A stretch of 64,000 nt of DNA from SFDP01 sp051891855. Lineage in GTDB: Bacteria > Bacillota > Clostridia > Lachnospirales > Lachnospiraceae. Of the stretch, positions 34,185-42,579 are shown in pieces. The first letter of the stretch is position 1. Each line of letters begins with the position of its first letter. The stretch covers positions 1 through 64,000 of the forward strand of contig JBJFFP010000070.1 of NCBI GenBank assembly GCA_051891855.1, given 5' to 3'. The notes below the pieces were generated by a model, which saw only the letters and a program-made list of their open reading frames with translations, did no database searches and was not told where the DNA came from. The position numbers were made by a program, and so were the translations under genes.

Positions 34185-37100
34185 CTAATTTAGGAAGACT
34201 TTTTGCACCAGATACCCCTTTTTCCAGTATTCCTCCAAAAGTCCTTCTGTCCGGTCAAAATCTTTTTCCTTAAGGCATTTTGCCATACGATTAATCATTC
34301 CGTATCGACTGTCAGAATCCTCTTCATCCTTTTTTTTCGCCTGCAGTACACCGCTTTTGGTCAGTTCCTCCTGATTTCCCTGTGTACAAGTAATATAATA
34401 ATTCAGCTCTTCTCCTGAAAAAAGGATAAATTCTTTTGTAAAAATTCCTTCTGCCAGCTCATCCATGTTTTCCCGGCAATAAGCAGCACCCTCTTTTACC
34501 GCATCTTGATTTTGATAATGCAGGATTACTTCTGCACCGGCCTGGTTTTCATAAAATAAAAAGCTCCTATCCTCAAGAATTTCCATTTCCTGACTATTGC
34601 AATACTCCAAAAGAAAGGGAAAATGCCATTCTCTTTTTCTTGCTGCTTCCCAGAGGAAGCAGGAAAGCAGCTCTTTTTCGGCCTGCTCTCTTTTTTCAGG
34701 ATAGAGGGCAAAATATTTTAAATATGCCAGATGGGCAGCTACCTTCAGCCCCTCTTCCCTTTTGTAAGCCCTAGCAATACTTCGGATTAAGTAATCATCC
34801 ATCTCTTTTTTCCCAAAAAGAAATTCCTTTGACCTGCGGTTTAAGAAGGCAATCTCCAGGGAAGTCTTTCCTCCTCCGGCTATGTAGGCCTTAAACACCT
34901 CTTCATCCTTTTGTACATCAGCTTTTGAAAAAAGCATCTGGGTAAGAATCCGTTCACTCAGGTGATAGACCTCCACATCAAAATCCCTTGCTGCCTGAAA
35001 TACCCTCATCATTTCTTTACAGCTTCCCCGGTATTGCTCTTCCAAAAAGCTTAAAACCGACTGATTATATTTTCCCCGTTGAAAGGCGGATACCATAAGC
35101 CAAAGCAGCTTTTGGGATTCCTTATCATATTCCTCCAGCATATAGGTGCCGATTCGTACCAATAATTTTGGCTCCAGACTATCCGGCCCGTAATCCAGTG
35201 CAAAATCAAATGCCTTTTCATAAAATCCTCTGGAAACCAGATAATGAACCAGTTTATTTCTCTCTCTGTCCTCCAGTGCATTCTGCCCATAGTTTTCCAA
35301 ACGGTTATCCAGCTGGGGCATCTTATCTGCTTCATAATAATGATCCAACAGGCGACTTCTTAACAGCTGCCTTTCTCTTGTACAAAGCTGGGGACATTCG
35401 GATAAAAAAGAAAAATACCGCTCATTTTCGTCATTAACCGGCTGCCATCCTCCCTGCTCTTCGCAAAGATACAGAGCCGCTCCCAGCTCCCGGGGTATTC
35501 TGCCCCCTACTTTTTCTGTCAAAGCAGAAAGGGAAAAGAAGGCCTTCGGATATTCCTCACGGGGAATCAGGAAACGCTGTCCTTCACTGTCCTCTCTGAA
35601 CAGAAGATAATTTCTTCCCATTAAGACCACTTTGGTCATTCCCTGATGAAAATCATAATGGCTTTCTTCCTCCAAATGCCGGTGAATCACAATCAGATGT
35701 TCATCTCTGTCGCTTTTTGCCGAAAAGAACCGGATAAACAGAAGCCTTCCCAATGCAGCTGCATTGTCCTCGGTCAGCATGTCCGGTACCAGAATATGCT
35801 CATACAAATAGGCCAGGTCAGCATTGATTTTTCCGCTGTGCAGCTGCTTTAACAGAAATCGTTCTATTTTCGGTGCGTAGGTAAGATATAGCTCCTCCAT
35901 AGATTCCCTGTTTTCATAAACATAGCGGTAAAGATAGGCGGCATTGGGATAGGAAAGACTGCTTTCATAGGAAAAATATAACAATACCATTCTGGGAATG
36001 TCCTGTTTTTTCCCACGATCCAAAGACATCATATAATATTCGTATAAACGGGTAATTTTCAGACCCTCACAAACTGCCTTTTCATACCAGGGAAAATAGC
36101 GTTTCCCCTTTCTGTCTCCTTTAATTAAGAGACTGCATAATGACTGCAGCATGGGAAGATTATTTTCCGCAAGACAGACCGATTCCAAGAGGTGAAAAAG
36201 TCCTTGTGAATACTCCTTTTCCTTTAAGGAAAGATACTGGAGAACTCCCTTAACCTCACCGGACAGCATACCGTGCCTTTGTCCAAAATGCAAAATCCTC
36301 TGCTCCACCGTTCCCAGCTCCATAAGAAGAGTAGGCTGGTAGTTTAACAGCATCACTGCCTCTGTATATAATACCGGACTTGTACAGCCCAGATGGAAAA
36401 TTTCCAGTAAGAATTCCCATTTCTTCTGGGCACTGCTGCGAAGCTCATGAGATAAATACAGCATCAGCCAGGCAATCTGCCAGCTGCTCCGTTTTCCATA
36501 ATGCAGCTCCTCCACTTTGTTTTTAACAAACAGATGGTATTCCTCGTCCTCCCGAAGCAGCGTTGTCAGATAAAGATAATAGGCATAGGCCGCCGGATCC
36601 TTGTCCTCCTGCATAAACTTCTCCACCCTGTCCAACAGCCATTTAGCCTCAAGTCGCTTATCCGTACTGATATAAAGGTGGGCCGTAAAAAGCTTATTGA
36701 CAGGATTTCTCTCATCCATCAGGCGCATTTTTTCCAATAGATGCTCCGTTTCCTTCCGCCACCGGGAGGTGGCTATCCGTTTTGCCCGAAAATCCACATA
36801 CAGCTCAGTCAGCTGAATCTTCATCTGCTTCAGGTTGCGCCGCTTTTCAATGGCAACCTTCATCCTATGATGCTGATTTTGATGAATCTCAAGCTGCACG
36901 GCAATACTTCCGTAAGGGTGTTCCAGAATAATCTGTCCGTAATTTTTTCCCTGATGAAGCCTGTCTGCTAAAAGGTAAACAGGAACCCTGCAACAATTCC
37001 CCAAAAAATCTGTTTCCGTCAGATTTTTCTTTTCCAGCTTAAAAAACCCCCCTTCCTGTTTCAGGCAGAGGTTGGTAAAGCCCCATCCTTCCTTATAAAT

Positions 37101-37706
37101 AACCAGCTCTTCCTTCCTGTTTTCCTGGACATTCTGAAAGAGAAGACGTGGCTGCTCTGCCCGATAATTTACCGGTGTTTTTTTACGGATTGCCAGAAGA
37201 AACTCCTCTACACACTGCTCCTTTCCTGTTCCCTTCAGTCCCCGATACAGCTCCCTTTCTTCTCCATGGACAGAGGGCAGAATCCCTGAAAATTCCGGTT
37301 TGAAAAACAGCTTGACTGCTTCTTCCCAGTTGGTTCTGGCAAGATTGGCAAAATGAAACAGATTACGAATTTCTCCCAGAGAAGATTCCAATCTGATTTT
37401 TTCTTTAAAAAAAGAATAGGAAATCTCTTTTTCTCCACAGTTGGTGATGACAGAAAACGTACCTGTCACTCTTTCCCCCGGATGAAGCCTGCTTCCATCA
37501 AAGGTAAACTGAACTTCTACCTTATCTCCCTGAAATCTGACAGGACTTATCTCCAGTTGAATATCCTGGCAACAGACGAAACCATTGATGGTTTTACCGC
37601 TTTTACTTTCTATAGTAAAGCTGCCTTTTACTGTCTCCTGTTTTACTTCCTCTTTAATTTCTTCGCAGGAAAGCTGCAGACCCTGTACATCCTTTTTTTC
37701 CATCAT
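34185..37706 (-). CDS. Giant helical-repeat protein of the Hsp70-like cluster (DUF5717-like)
   Basis: 1,173 residues from the ATG at 37706, which follows AAGGG by 8 bases (an in-frame TTG lies 18 bases upstream). No signal peptide or membrane segment. The N-terminal 290 or so residues are beta-rich, with two Ig/CBM-like stretches (GSFTIESKSGKTINGFVC; then a KNYGQIILEHPYGSIAVQLE strand pair near 265-285). From about 300 to the end it is a long solenoid of helical hairpins rich in L/Y/E/K. From memory this resembles DUF5717, found beside DUF5716 in Lachnospiraceae; not verified. First gene of the four-gene operon with a strong promoter. A scaffold is inferred. Confidence 0.72.
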   Translation of the reverse strand: MMEKKDVQGLQLSCEEIKEEVKQETVKGSFTIESKSGKTINGFVCCQDIQLEISPVRFQGDKVEVQFTFDGSRLHPGERVTGTFSVITNCGEKEISYSFFKEKIRLESSLGEIRNLFHFANLARTNWEEAVKLFFKPEFSGILPSVHGEERELYRGLKGTGKEQCVEEFLLAIRKKTPVNYRAEQPRLLFQNVQENRKEELVIYKEGWGFTNLCLKQEGGFFKLEKKNLTETDFLGNCCRVPVYLLADRLHQGKNYGQIILEHPYGSIAVQLEIHQNQHHRMKVAIEKRRNLKQMKIQLTELYVDFRAKRIATSRWRKETEHLLEKMRLMDERNPVNKLFTAHLYISTDKRLEAKWLLDRVEKFMQEDKDPAAYAYYLYLTTLLREDEEYHLFVKNKVEELHYGKRSSWQIAWLMLYLSHELRSSAQKKWEFLLEIFHLGCTSPVLYTEAVMLLNYQPTLLMELGTVEQRILHFGQRHGMLSGEVKGVLQYLSLKEKEYSQGLFHLLESVCLAENNLPMLQSLCSLLIKGDRKGKRYFPWYEKAVCEGLKITRLYEYYMMSLDRGKKQDIPRMVLLYFSYESSLSYPNAAYLYRYVYENRESMEELYLTYAPKIERFLLKQLHSGKINADLAYLYEHILVPDMLTEDNAAALGRLLFIRFFSAKSDRDEHLIVIHRHLEEESHYDFHQGMTKVVLMGRNYLLFREDSEGQRFLIPREEYPKAFFSLSALTEKVGGRIPRELGAALYLCEEQGGWQPVNDENERYFSFLSECPQLCTRERQLLRSRLLDHYYEADKMPQLDNRLENYGQNALEDRERNKLVHYLVSRGFYEKAFDFALDYGPDSLEPKLLVRIGTYMLEEYDKESQKLLWLMVSAFQRGKYNQSVLSFLEEQYRGSCKEMMRVFQAARDFDVEVYHLSERILTQMLFSKADVQKDEEVFKAYIAGGGKTSLEIAFLNRRSKEFLFGKKEMDDYLIRSIARAYKREEGLKVAAHLAYLKYFALYPEKREQAEKELLSCFLWEAARKREWHFPFLLEYCNSQEMEILEDRSFLFYENQAGAEVILHYQNQDAVKEGAAYCRENMDELAEGIFTKEFILFSGEELNYYITCTQGNQEELTKSGVLQAKKKDEEDSDSRYGMINRMAKCLKEKDFDRTEGLLEEYWKKGYLVQKVFLN

Positions 37707-37739
37707 TGTCTCAACCCTTCTCAAGGCATAGTTTTCGTT

Positions 37740-37769
37740 ATTATAGCATTAAATCCACTTCTTTGGCAA
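37740..37769 (-). promoter_or_regulatory. Strong promoter of the Hsp70-like cluster
   Basis: Minus strand: -35 TTGCCA (37764-37769), 18-base spacer, -10 TATAAT (37740-37745) preceded by TGC, an extended -10. No CIRCE or CtsR-like repeat is present, so no heat-shock control is visible. Confidence 0.75.
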
Positions 37770-37844
37770 CTTACGCCGCCCTATAAGGGGAAATCTTTTT
37801 CATCGCGTGCATATCCTGAAAGTAAATCCACTGGAGGAAAAAAT

Positions 37845-39086
37845 ATGCCAGCTTCTTATGAAGGAAATTTACAGGTTAACGTTACCGCGGAAGACTATTC
37901 CCGCCCCATCGAAAATGCAACTATTACCATATCCGATACCGGAAATCCGGAGGTGATTGTGGATCAGCTCACCACAGACTCCTCCGGACAGACTCCTGTT
38001 TTTCCCCTTCCTGCCCCCAATCCGGAATACAGCCTAGAACCGGAACAGCTGCAGCAGCCCTACTCCGAATATAACTGTCTGGTTCAGGCCCCCGGTTATG
38101 AGAGTAAACTGGTTTCAGCCATGCAGATTCTGGCCGGTATCAACTCTCTGCAGTCTATCCGACTACGTCCCATTACCATCGGTCAGGCTCCTTCGGCCAC
38201 CGTTATTCCTGCACATACTCTTTACGGGGATTACCCACCTAAAATACCGGAGCCTGAAGTAAAACCTATGGCTGAAAGCGGAGAAATTATTTTAAGCCGT
38301 ATCGTTATACCGGAATACATTGTTGTACATGACGGTGTTCCCTCTGATCCCACCGCTGCCAACTATTATGTAAAATACAAGGATTATATTAAAAATGTTG
38401 CCAGCTCGGAAATCTATGCCACCTGGCCGGAAAGTACCCTTTATGCCAATATCCTGGTGATTATGTCCTTTACCATGAACCGGGTATATACGGAATACTA
38501 CAGAGGTCGGGGCTATGATTTTACTATCACCTCCAGCACTGCCTATGATCAGAAGTGGATGCCCAATCGAAATATTTATGAAAATATTGACTATTTGGTA
38601 GACAGTATATTTAATAATTTCCTGTCCCGTCCCGGTATCCGCCAGCCCATTCTCACCGGTTATTGTGACGGTAATCGTGTCTCCTGCAACGGCTTAAGCC
38701 AGTGGGGTTCAAAATCCCTGGGAGATGCGGGTTATAGTGCCATTGATATTATTCATTATTATTATGGTAGTGATATGTACATTAATGAAGCGGAAACCAT
38801 CAGTGGGGTTCCCGCCTCCTGGCCCGGCTCGCCTCTTACCATCGGCTCCTCCGGTCCAAAGGTGGAGCAGGTACAGGAGCATCTTAACCGTATTGCCCGT
38901 AACTATCCTGCCATTCCCATGATTACTGTGGATGGTGTTTATGGTCCTGCCACGGCTGAGGCAGTAAAAGCTTTCCAGAAAATCTTTAATCTTCCTCAAA
39001 GCGGTGTGGTGGATTTTCCCACCTGGTATGATATCTCCGACATTTATGTTGGTGTCACCCGAATTGCTGAGCCAGGAGCCTATTAA
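37845..39086 (+). CDS. SleC-like spore cortex-lytic enzyme
   Basis: 413 residues from the ATG at 37845, 7 bases after GGAGG; a longer frame from 37353 runs antisense into the giant protein gene and is rejected. Three parts: an N-terminal beta domain of carboxypeptidase-regulatory type (about 4-105), a central SpoIID-like lytic domain (about 140-310: NVASSEIYATWPESTLYANI, FTITSSTAYDQKWMP, YCDGNRVSCNGLSQWGSKSL), and a C-terminal peptidoglycan-binding repeat (about 325-395: GPKVEQVQEHLNRI, VDGVYGPATAEAVKAFQKIF). This is the architecture of clostridial SleC, which hydrolyses spore cortex at germination after activation by Csp proteases. No signal peptide, as expected of a mother-cell product deposited on the spore. 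No csp protease gene is in the window. Confidence 0.82.
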   Translation: MPASYEGNLQVNVTAEDYSRPIENATITISDTGNPEVIVDQLTTDSSGQTPVFPLPAPNPEYSLEPEQLQQPYSEYNCLVQAPGYESKLVSAMQILAGINSLQSIRLRPITIGQAPSATVIPAHTLYGDYPPKIPEPEVKPMAESGEIILSRIVIPEYIVVHDGVPSDPTAANYYVKYKDYIKNVASSEIYATWPESTLYANILVIMSFTMNRVYTEYYRGRGYDFTITSSTAYDQKWMPNRNIYENIDYLVDSIFNNFLSRPGIRQPILTGYCDGNRVSCNGLSQWGSKSLGDAGYSAIDIIHYYYGSDMYINEAETISGVPASWPGSPLTIGSSGPKVEQVQEHLNRIARNYPAIPMITVDGVYGPATAEAVKAFQKIFNLPQSGVVDFPTWYDISDIYVGVTRIAEPGAY

Positions 39087-39136
39087 CTCCTCGTATTTCT
39101 TAATTTCACGTTCCAAGATGTGCAAGAGCAGTTGGA

Positions 39137-39174
39137 AAAAGGAGACAATTCAGTATACCGAACTGTCTCCTTTT
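39137..39174 (+). terminator. Terminator after the sleC-like gene
   Basis: Stem AAAAGGAGACA (39137-39147) with TGTCTCCTTTT (39164-39174); 16-base loop with some internal pairing. T run on the plus strand; htpG converges from the other side. Confidence 0.85.
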
Positions 39175-39239
39175 AGACTGTCAGGGCTGAAAAATCAGTA
39201 TTATTCGAGAGCCCCGGCCGCTTACTAAAGCTTTATTCT

Positions 39240-41309
39240 CTATTTCGTCAGAAGAAGCATGATTTCATTGCTTCTTTGTACAAATTTACTCATGGCGTCT
39301 GCCTCCAGCGGTGCATGCTGGATTCTGGCCAGATCATAGAGCTGTTCGCAAATCATTTTGCTGTTTTCTTGCTCCTGGTGATCAGCCACATACTGTACCA
39401 ACGGATGATTTGCATTTAAAATCAGTGTCTCTCCTTCCTTACCTCCAAACATGGACATATCCATACCCGGCATGGCATACATCTTCATCATGTCCTGCAT
39501 ACGACGGCTTTCCTCGGAAAGGGTAATCATTGATGCAATCTTTTTATTCTTCAGTTTTTCCATTTTAATCTGAAGAGCATCGTTCTTTAAGGCTTTTTTG
39601 AACAGTTTGCCCAGGCTTTCTGCCTGTGCTGCCAGCTCCTTTTGAATCTTTTTGCTGGTCTTTGCCTTCATGGTATCGGTAACATCTGCATCAATACGCA
39701 TGAATTTAATATTCTCATTCTTACTTTCCAGCTGGGAGATAAAGGGCTGGTCTATATTGTGGGTAAGGATAACCGCATCCATTTTTGCCGCTTTAAACAT
39801 ATTGATATACTGGCTCTGCTGCTGTTCATCGGTAACGTAGTAAATTACCTTTTCCTTGGTTTCTTCCGCGGCAGCTTCCGAGTTTTCCTCATCCTTGACT
39901 ACCTCAGCATCTACAGCATTGCCCTCACTGTCTACAGCTTTTTCTTCGCTCTCTTCTGCATCAATGGGTTTAACCTCCAGGCATTCCGGCAGGGTGAGAT
40001 ACTTTCCTTCCAGATTCTTAAAGAGGATATAATCGGTCATCTTCTCACAGAACTTATCGTCCTTTAAGCAGCCGAATTTGATGAAGGGGCTGATATCATC
40101 CCAGTACTTGTCGTACTCCTCCTTATCCGTTTTGCACATTCCGGAAAGCTTGTCCGCCACCTTTTTGGTAATATATTCGGAAATCTTCTTCACAAAGCCA
40201 TCATTCTGCAGGGCACTTCTGGATACGTTAAGGGGCAGATCCGGACAGTCAATTACTCCCTTTAATAAAAGCAGGAACTCCGGAATAACCTCCTTGATAT
40301 TATCGGCAATAAATACCTGATTATTGTACAGCTTAATGGTTCCTTCAATGGACTCGTATTCCATATTAATTTTAGGGAAATAAAGAATCCCCTTTAAGTT
40401 AAAGGGATAGTCCATATTTAGATGAATCCAGAATAAGGGTTCCTTATAGTCTTTAAATACCTTTCGGTAAAACTCCTGATAATCTTCTTTGGTACACTCA
40501 TTGGGATGTCTGGTCCAAAGAGGCTCAGTCTCATTTAACAGCTCGGGACGCTTCTTGATTTTCAGCTTCACCGGCTCTTCCTTTTCTTCTCCCTCTTTTT
40601 TCTCCGGTTGAATGGTTTCCACCACTTCATCCGTATCCAGTTTTTCACTTTCCAAAATCACCTGGGTTTCTGTTGTATCTGCCTGAGAAAGATAAATTTC
40701 CGTCGGCATAAAGGAGCAGTATTTCTGGATCACTTCTCTGGCTTTATACTGGTTGCAGAATTCCAAAACGTCTTCGTTGACAAAGAGTGTGATGGTTGTA
40801 CCAACCTCATCCCTGCTTCCCTCTGTCATCGTATATTCCGTTCCTCCGTCACATTCCCAGTGAACGGCCCCGGCACCTTCCGTCCAGGAGAGGGTATCGA
40901 TATGCACCTCATCTGCTACCATAAATGCAGAGTAAAATCCCAGACCGAAATGACCGATAATCTGATCTTCATTGGTCTTATCCTTATACTTCTCTATGAA
41001 GTCTGTAGCACCGGAAAAAGCGATTTGGTTAATATATTCCTCCACCTCCTCTGCCGTCATTCCTATTCCATTGTCCTTAAAGGTCAATGTTTTAGCCTGA
41101 GGGTTGACAATCACCTGAATCTTCCCCTTATAATCCGCGGGAAGAGTATATTCCCCCATCATATCCAGCTTCTTTAATTTGGTAATGGCATCACAGCCAT
41201 TGGAGATTAATTCTCTGAAAAAAATATCATGGTCTGAATACAGCCACTTTTTAATAATGGGAAAAATGTTTTCACTGTTAATGGACAGGTTTCCATGTTT
41301 ATCTGCCAT
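39240..41309 (-). CDS. htpG: HtpG, bacterial Hsp90 chaperone
   Basis: ATP-dependent chaperone, 689 residues from the ATG at 41309. A GTG three codons upstream is in frame but lies too close to the AAAGGA ribosome binding site. GHKL ATPase motifs: FRELISNGCDA, DNGIGMT, GHFGLGFYSAFMV. A middle and C-terminal domain follow. It is longer than many HtpGs (about 620-640), because of charged insertions near residues 215-235 (EKKEGEEKEEPVKLK region) and 455-490 (an E/D/A-rich stretch). A perfect CIRCE element and a consensus promoter precede it, so it is probably repressed by HrcA. Confidence 0.95.
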   Translation of the reverse strand: MADKHGNLSINSENIFPIIKKWLYSDHDIFFRELISNGCDAITKLKKLDMMGEYTLPADYKGKIQVIVNPQAKTLTFKDNGIGMTAEEVEEYINQIAFSGATDFIEKYKDKTNEDQIIGHFGLGFYSAFMVADEVHIDTLSWTEGAGAVHWECDGGTEYTMTEGSRDEVGTTITLFVNEDVLEFCNQYKAREVIQKYCSFMPTEIYLSQADTTETQVILESEKLDTDEVVETIQPEKKEGEEKEEPVKLKIKKRPELLNETEPLWTRHPNECTKEDYQEFYRKVFKDYKEPLFWIHLNMDYPFNLKGILYFPKINMEYESIEGTIKLYNNQVFIADNIKEVIPEFLLLLKGVIDCPDLPLNVSRSALQNDGFVKKISEYITKKVADKLSGMCKTDKEEYDKYWDDISPFIKFGCLKDDKFCEKMTDYILFKNLEGKYLTLPECLEVKPIDAEESEEKAVDSEGNAVDAEVVKDEENSEAAAEETKEKVIYYVTDEQQQSQYINMFKAAKMDAVILTHNIDQPFISQLESKNENIKFMRIDADVTDTMKAKTSKKIQKELAAQAESLGKLFKKALKNDALQIKMEKLKNKKIASMITLSEESRRMQDMMKMYAMPGMDMSMFGGKEGETLILNANHPLVQYVADHQEQENSKMICEQLYDLARIQHAPLEADAMSKFVQRSNEIMLLLTK

Positions 41310-41344
41310 ATTTATCACGTTCCTTTCTTCATTTTATTGATTTT

Positions 41345-41373
41345 ATTCTATTCCCGGGAAATTCAAAAGTCAA
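41345..41373 (-). promoter_or_regulatory. Promoter of htpG
   Basis: Minus strand: -35 TTGACT (41368-41373), 17-base spacer, -10 TAGAAT (41345-41350). The CIRCE element ends 7 bases upstream of the -35. Confidence 0.82.
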
Positions 41374-41380
41374 CCAAAAA

Positions 41381-41407
41381 TTAGCACTCAACTAATTTGA
41401 GTGCTAA
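41381..41407. promoter_or_regulatory. CIRCE element (HrcA operator) upstream of htpG
   Basis: Exact CIRCE consensus: TTAGCACTC (41381-41389), 9-base spacer, GAGTGCTAA (41399-41407). HrcA binds this element in many bacteria, typically at groES and hrcA-dnaK operons. Here it stands just upstream of the -35 of htpG, about 72 bases before the start codon. It also lies downstream of the stop of the parvulin gene and has no other gene to control. Confidence 0.93.
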
Positions 41408-41458
41408 TAACAGGCTGAAACCCTTGATTTTACTGGATTTTATAAATCTTAAATTTTT

Positions 41459-42523
41459 CTAAATCCACTGTGAAAAGCTGTTTGTGCCAAAATGCTCCTC
41501 GTATATTTCAAAAAAATCAGTGGTGTCTACCTCTTCGTCATGAATAAGCTCAACCTTTTCCCAAAGCGTTGTATTCATTGCCTTTGCTAAGTCCAGGGCA
41601 AAGGCTGAATAGCGTTCATCGAAAACCTCTTTTCTTTTTTCCTCCACGATCTGAATCTTATTGGCATCGGTTTCCTCCTGATTAAAGGTGGTAATGCATT
41701 TAATAATATGGTAACCATATTCCGTTTCCACCACATCACTGATTTCTCCTTTGCCCAAATTAAAGGCCGTCTCTTCAAGCTCTGCATTCATCTGTCCCTT
41801 ACGGAAGGAATACTGCGTCTGTCCGTCTTCATTATAAAGCTCTGCCAGACGGCTGAAATCCTGACCCTCATCAAGCATCTTTTTTACTTCCAGAGCCCGG
41901 CTAAAAGCCTCCTGCTTCCTGCTTTCTGAAAACTCCTGCCTGTTTCCCTCTTCATCCAGGGTGTAGGTTTTAATCAATATATGGTCTACCGTAATGGTTC
42001 TGGCTTCATCATCACTTACCTCAGGATTTATATCCTTAATGATATAATAATAAACCTTATTGGCCAGGGCATAATCCCGGTACAGCTGGCGTATCGTTTC
42101 CTCACTGACCCCCATGACCTCTATCTCCTTCTGATTCAGTCCCGAATAATAGACTTCTGCCGTTTTCCGAACCTTTTCCTCTTCCTCCTTTGTCAGCTCC
42201 ACCTGCTCCTTTTGGGCTAACAGAGTCATAGCCTTAATCTGAGAAATCTGGGCCAGTACCATTTCCTTGATATTGTCTTCCAATGTAACACCTTCCAGAC
42301 TGGTCTGCCAGATTCGCTCTCCATACACCTTTTCATAACGACAGCCGGTATTGGTCAGATATACCATTAATTCCGGGAGACTGCAGGAGGTGTTCTCAAT
42401 ACGAAAAACCTCCTGTCTGCCCAGTCCGGTATAAAGCACGATTTTGGTCTTTCCCTTATTACAGCCGGACAGCACCAGCAGTACCGGTAGGATTAAAAGC
42501 AATAATCTTCTTCCCGTTTTCAT
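41459..42523 (-). CDS. Parvulin-type peptidyl-prolyl isomerase lipoprotein
   Basis: 354 residues from the ATG at 42523, the start that gives a clean lipoprotein signal: KTGRR basic end, hydrophobic stretch, lipobox LSGC with Cys21. The long helical N part includes a SurA-like region (about 60-160). The PpiC domain spans about 175-285: VDHILIKTYTLDEEGNRQEF, FSRLAELYNED, GQMNAELEETAFNLGKGEIS, VVETEYGYHIIKC. PrsA-like foldases assist exported proteins outside the membrane. It lies 56 bases downstream of sbcC and could be cotranscribed with it. Function in folding is inferred from the domain. Confidence 0.88.
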   Translation of the reverse strand: MKTGRRLLLLILPVLLVLSGCNKGKTKIVLYTGLGRQEVFRIENTSCSLPELMVYLTNTGCRYEKVYGERIWQTSLEGVTLEDNIKEMVLAQISQIKAMTLLAQKEQVELTKEEEEKVRKTAEVYYSGLNQKEIEVMGVSEETIRQLYRDYALANKVYYYIIKDINPEVSDDEARTITVDHILIKTYTLDEEGNRQEFSESRKQEAFSRALEVKKMLDEGQDFSRLAELYNEDGQTQYSFRKGQMNAELEETAFNLGKGEISDVVETEYGYHIIKCITTFNQEETDANKIQIVEEKRKEVFDERYSAFALDLAKAMNTTLWEKVELIHDEEVDTTDFFEIYEEHFGTNSFSQWI

Positions 42524-42579
42524 TCTTCCTTTTCCTTCTCCCATAAAACGATTTATCCCCATTTTACAAAAAAAGCAAA

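Noticed and set aside
37353..37844. N-terminal extension of the sleC-like gene
   Set aside because: It runs antisense through the first gene of the Hsp70-like cluster; the ATG at 37845 has a perfect ribosome binding site.
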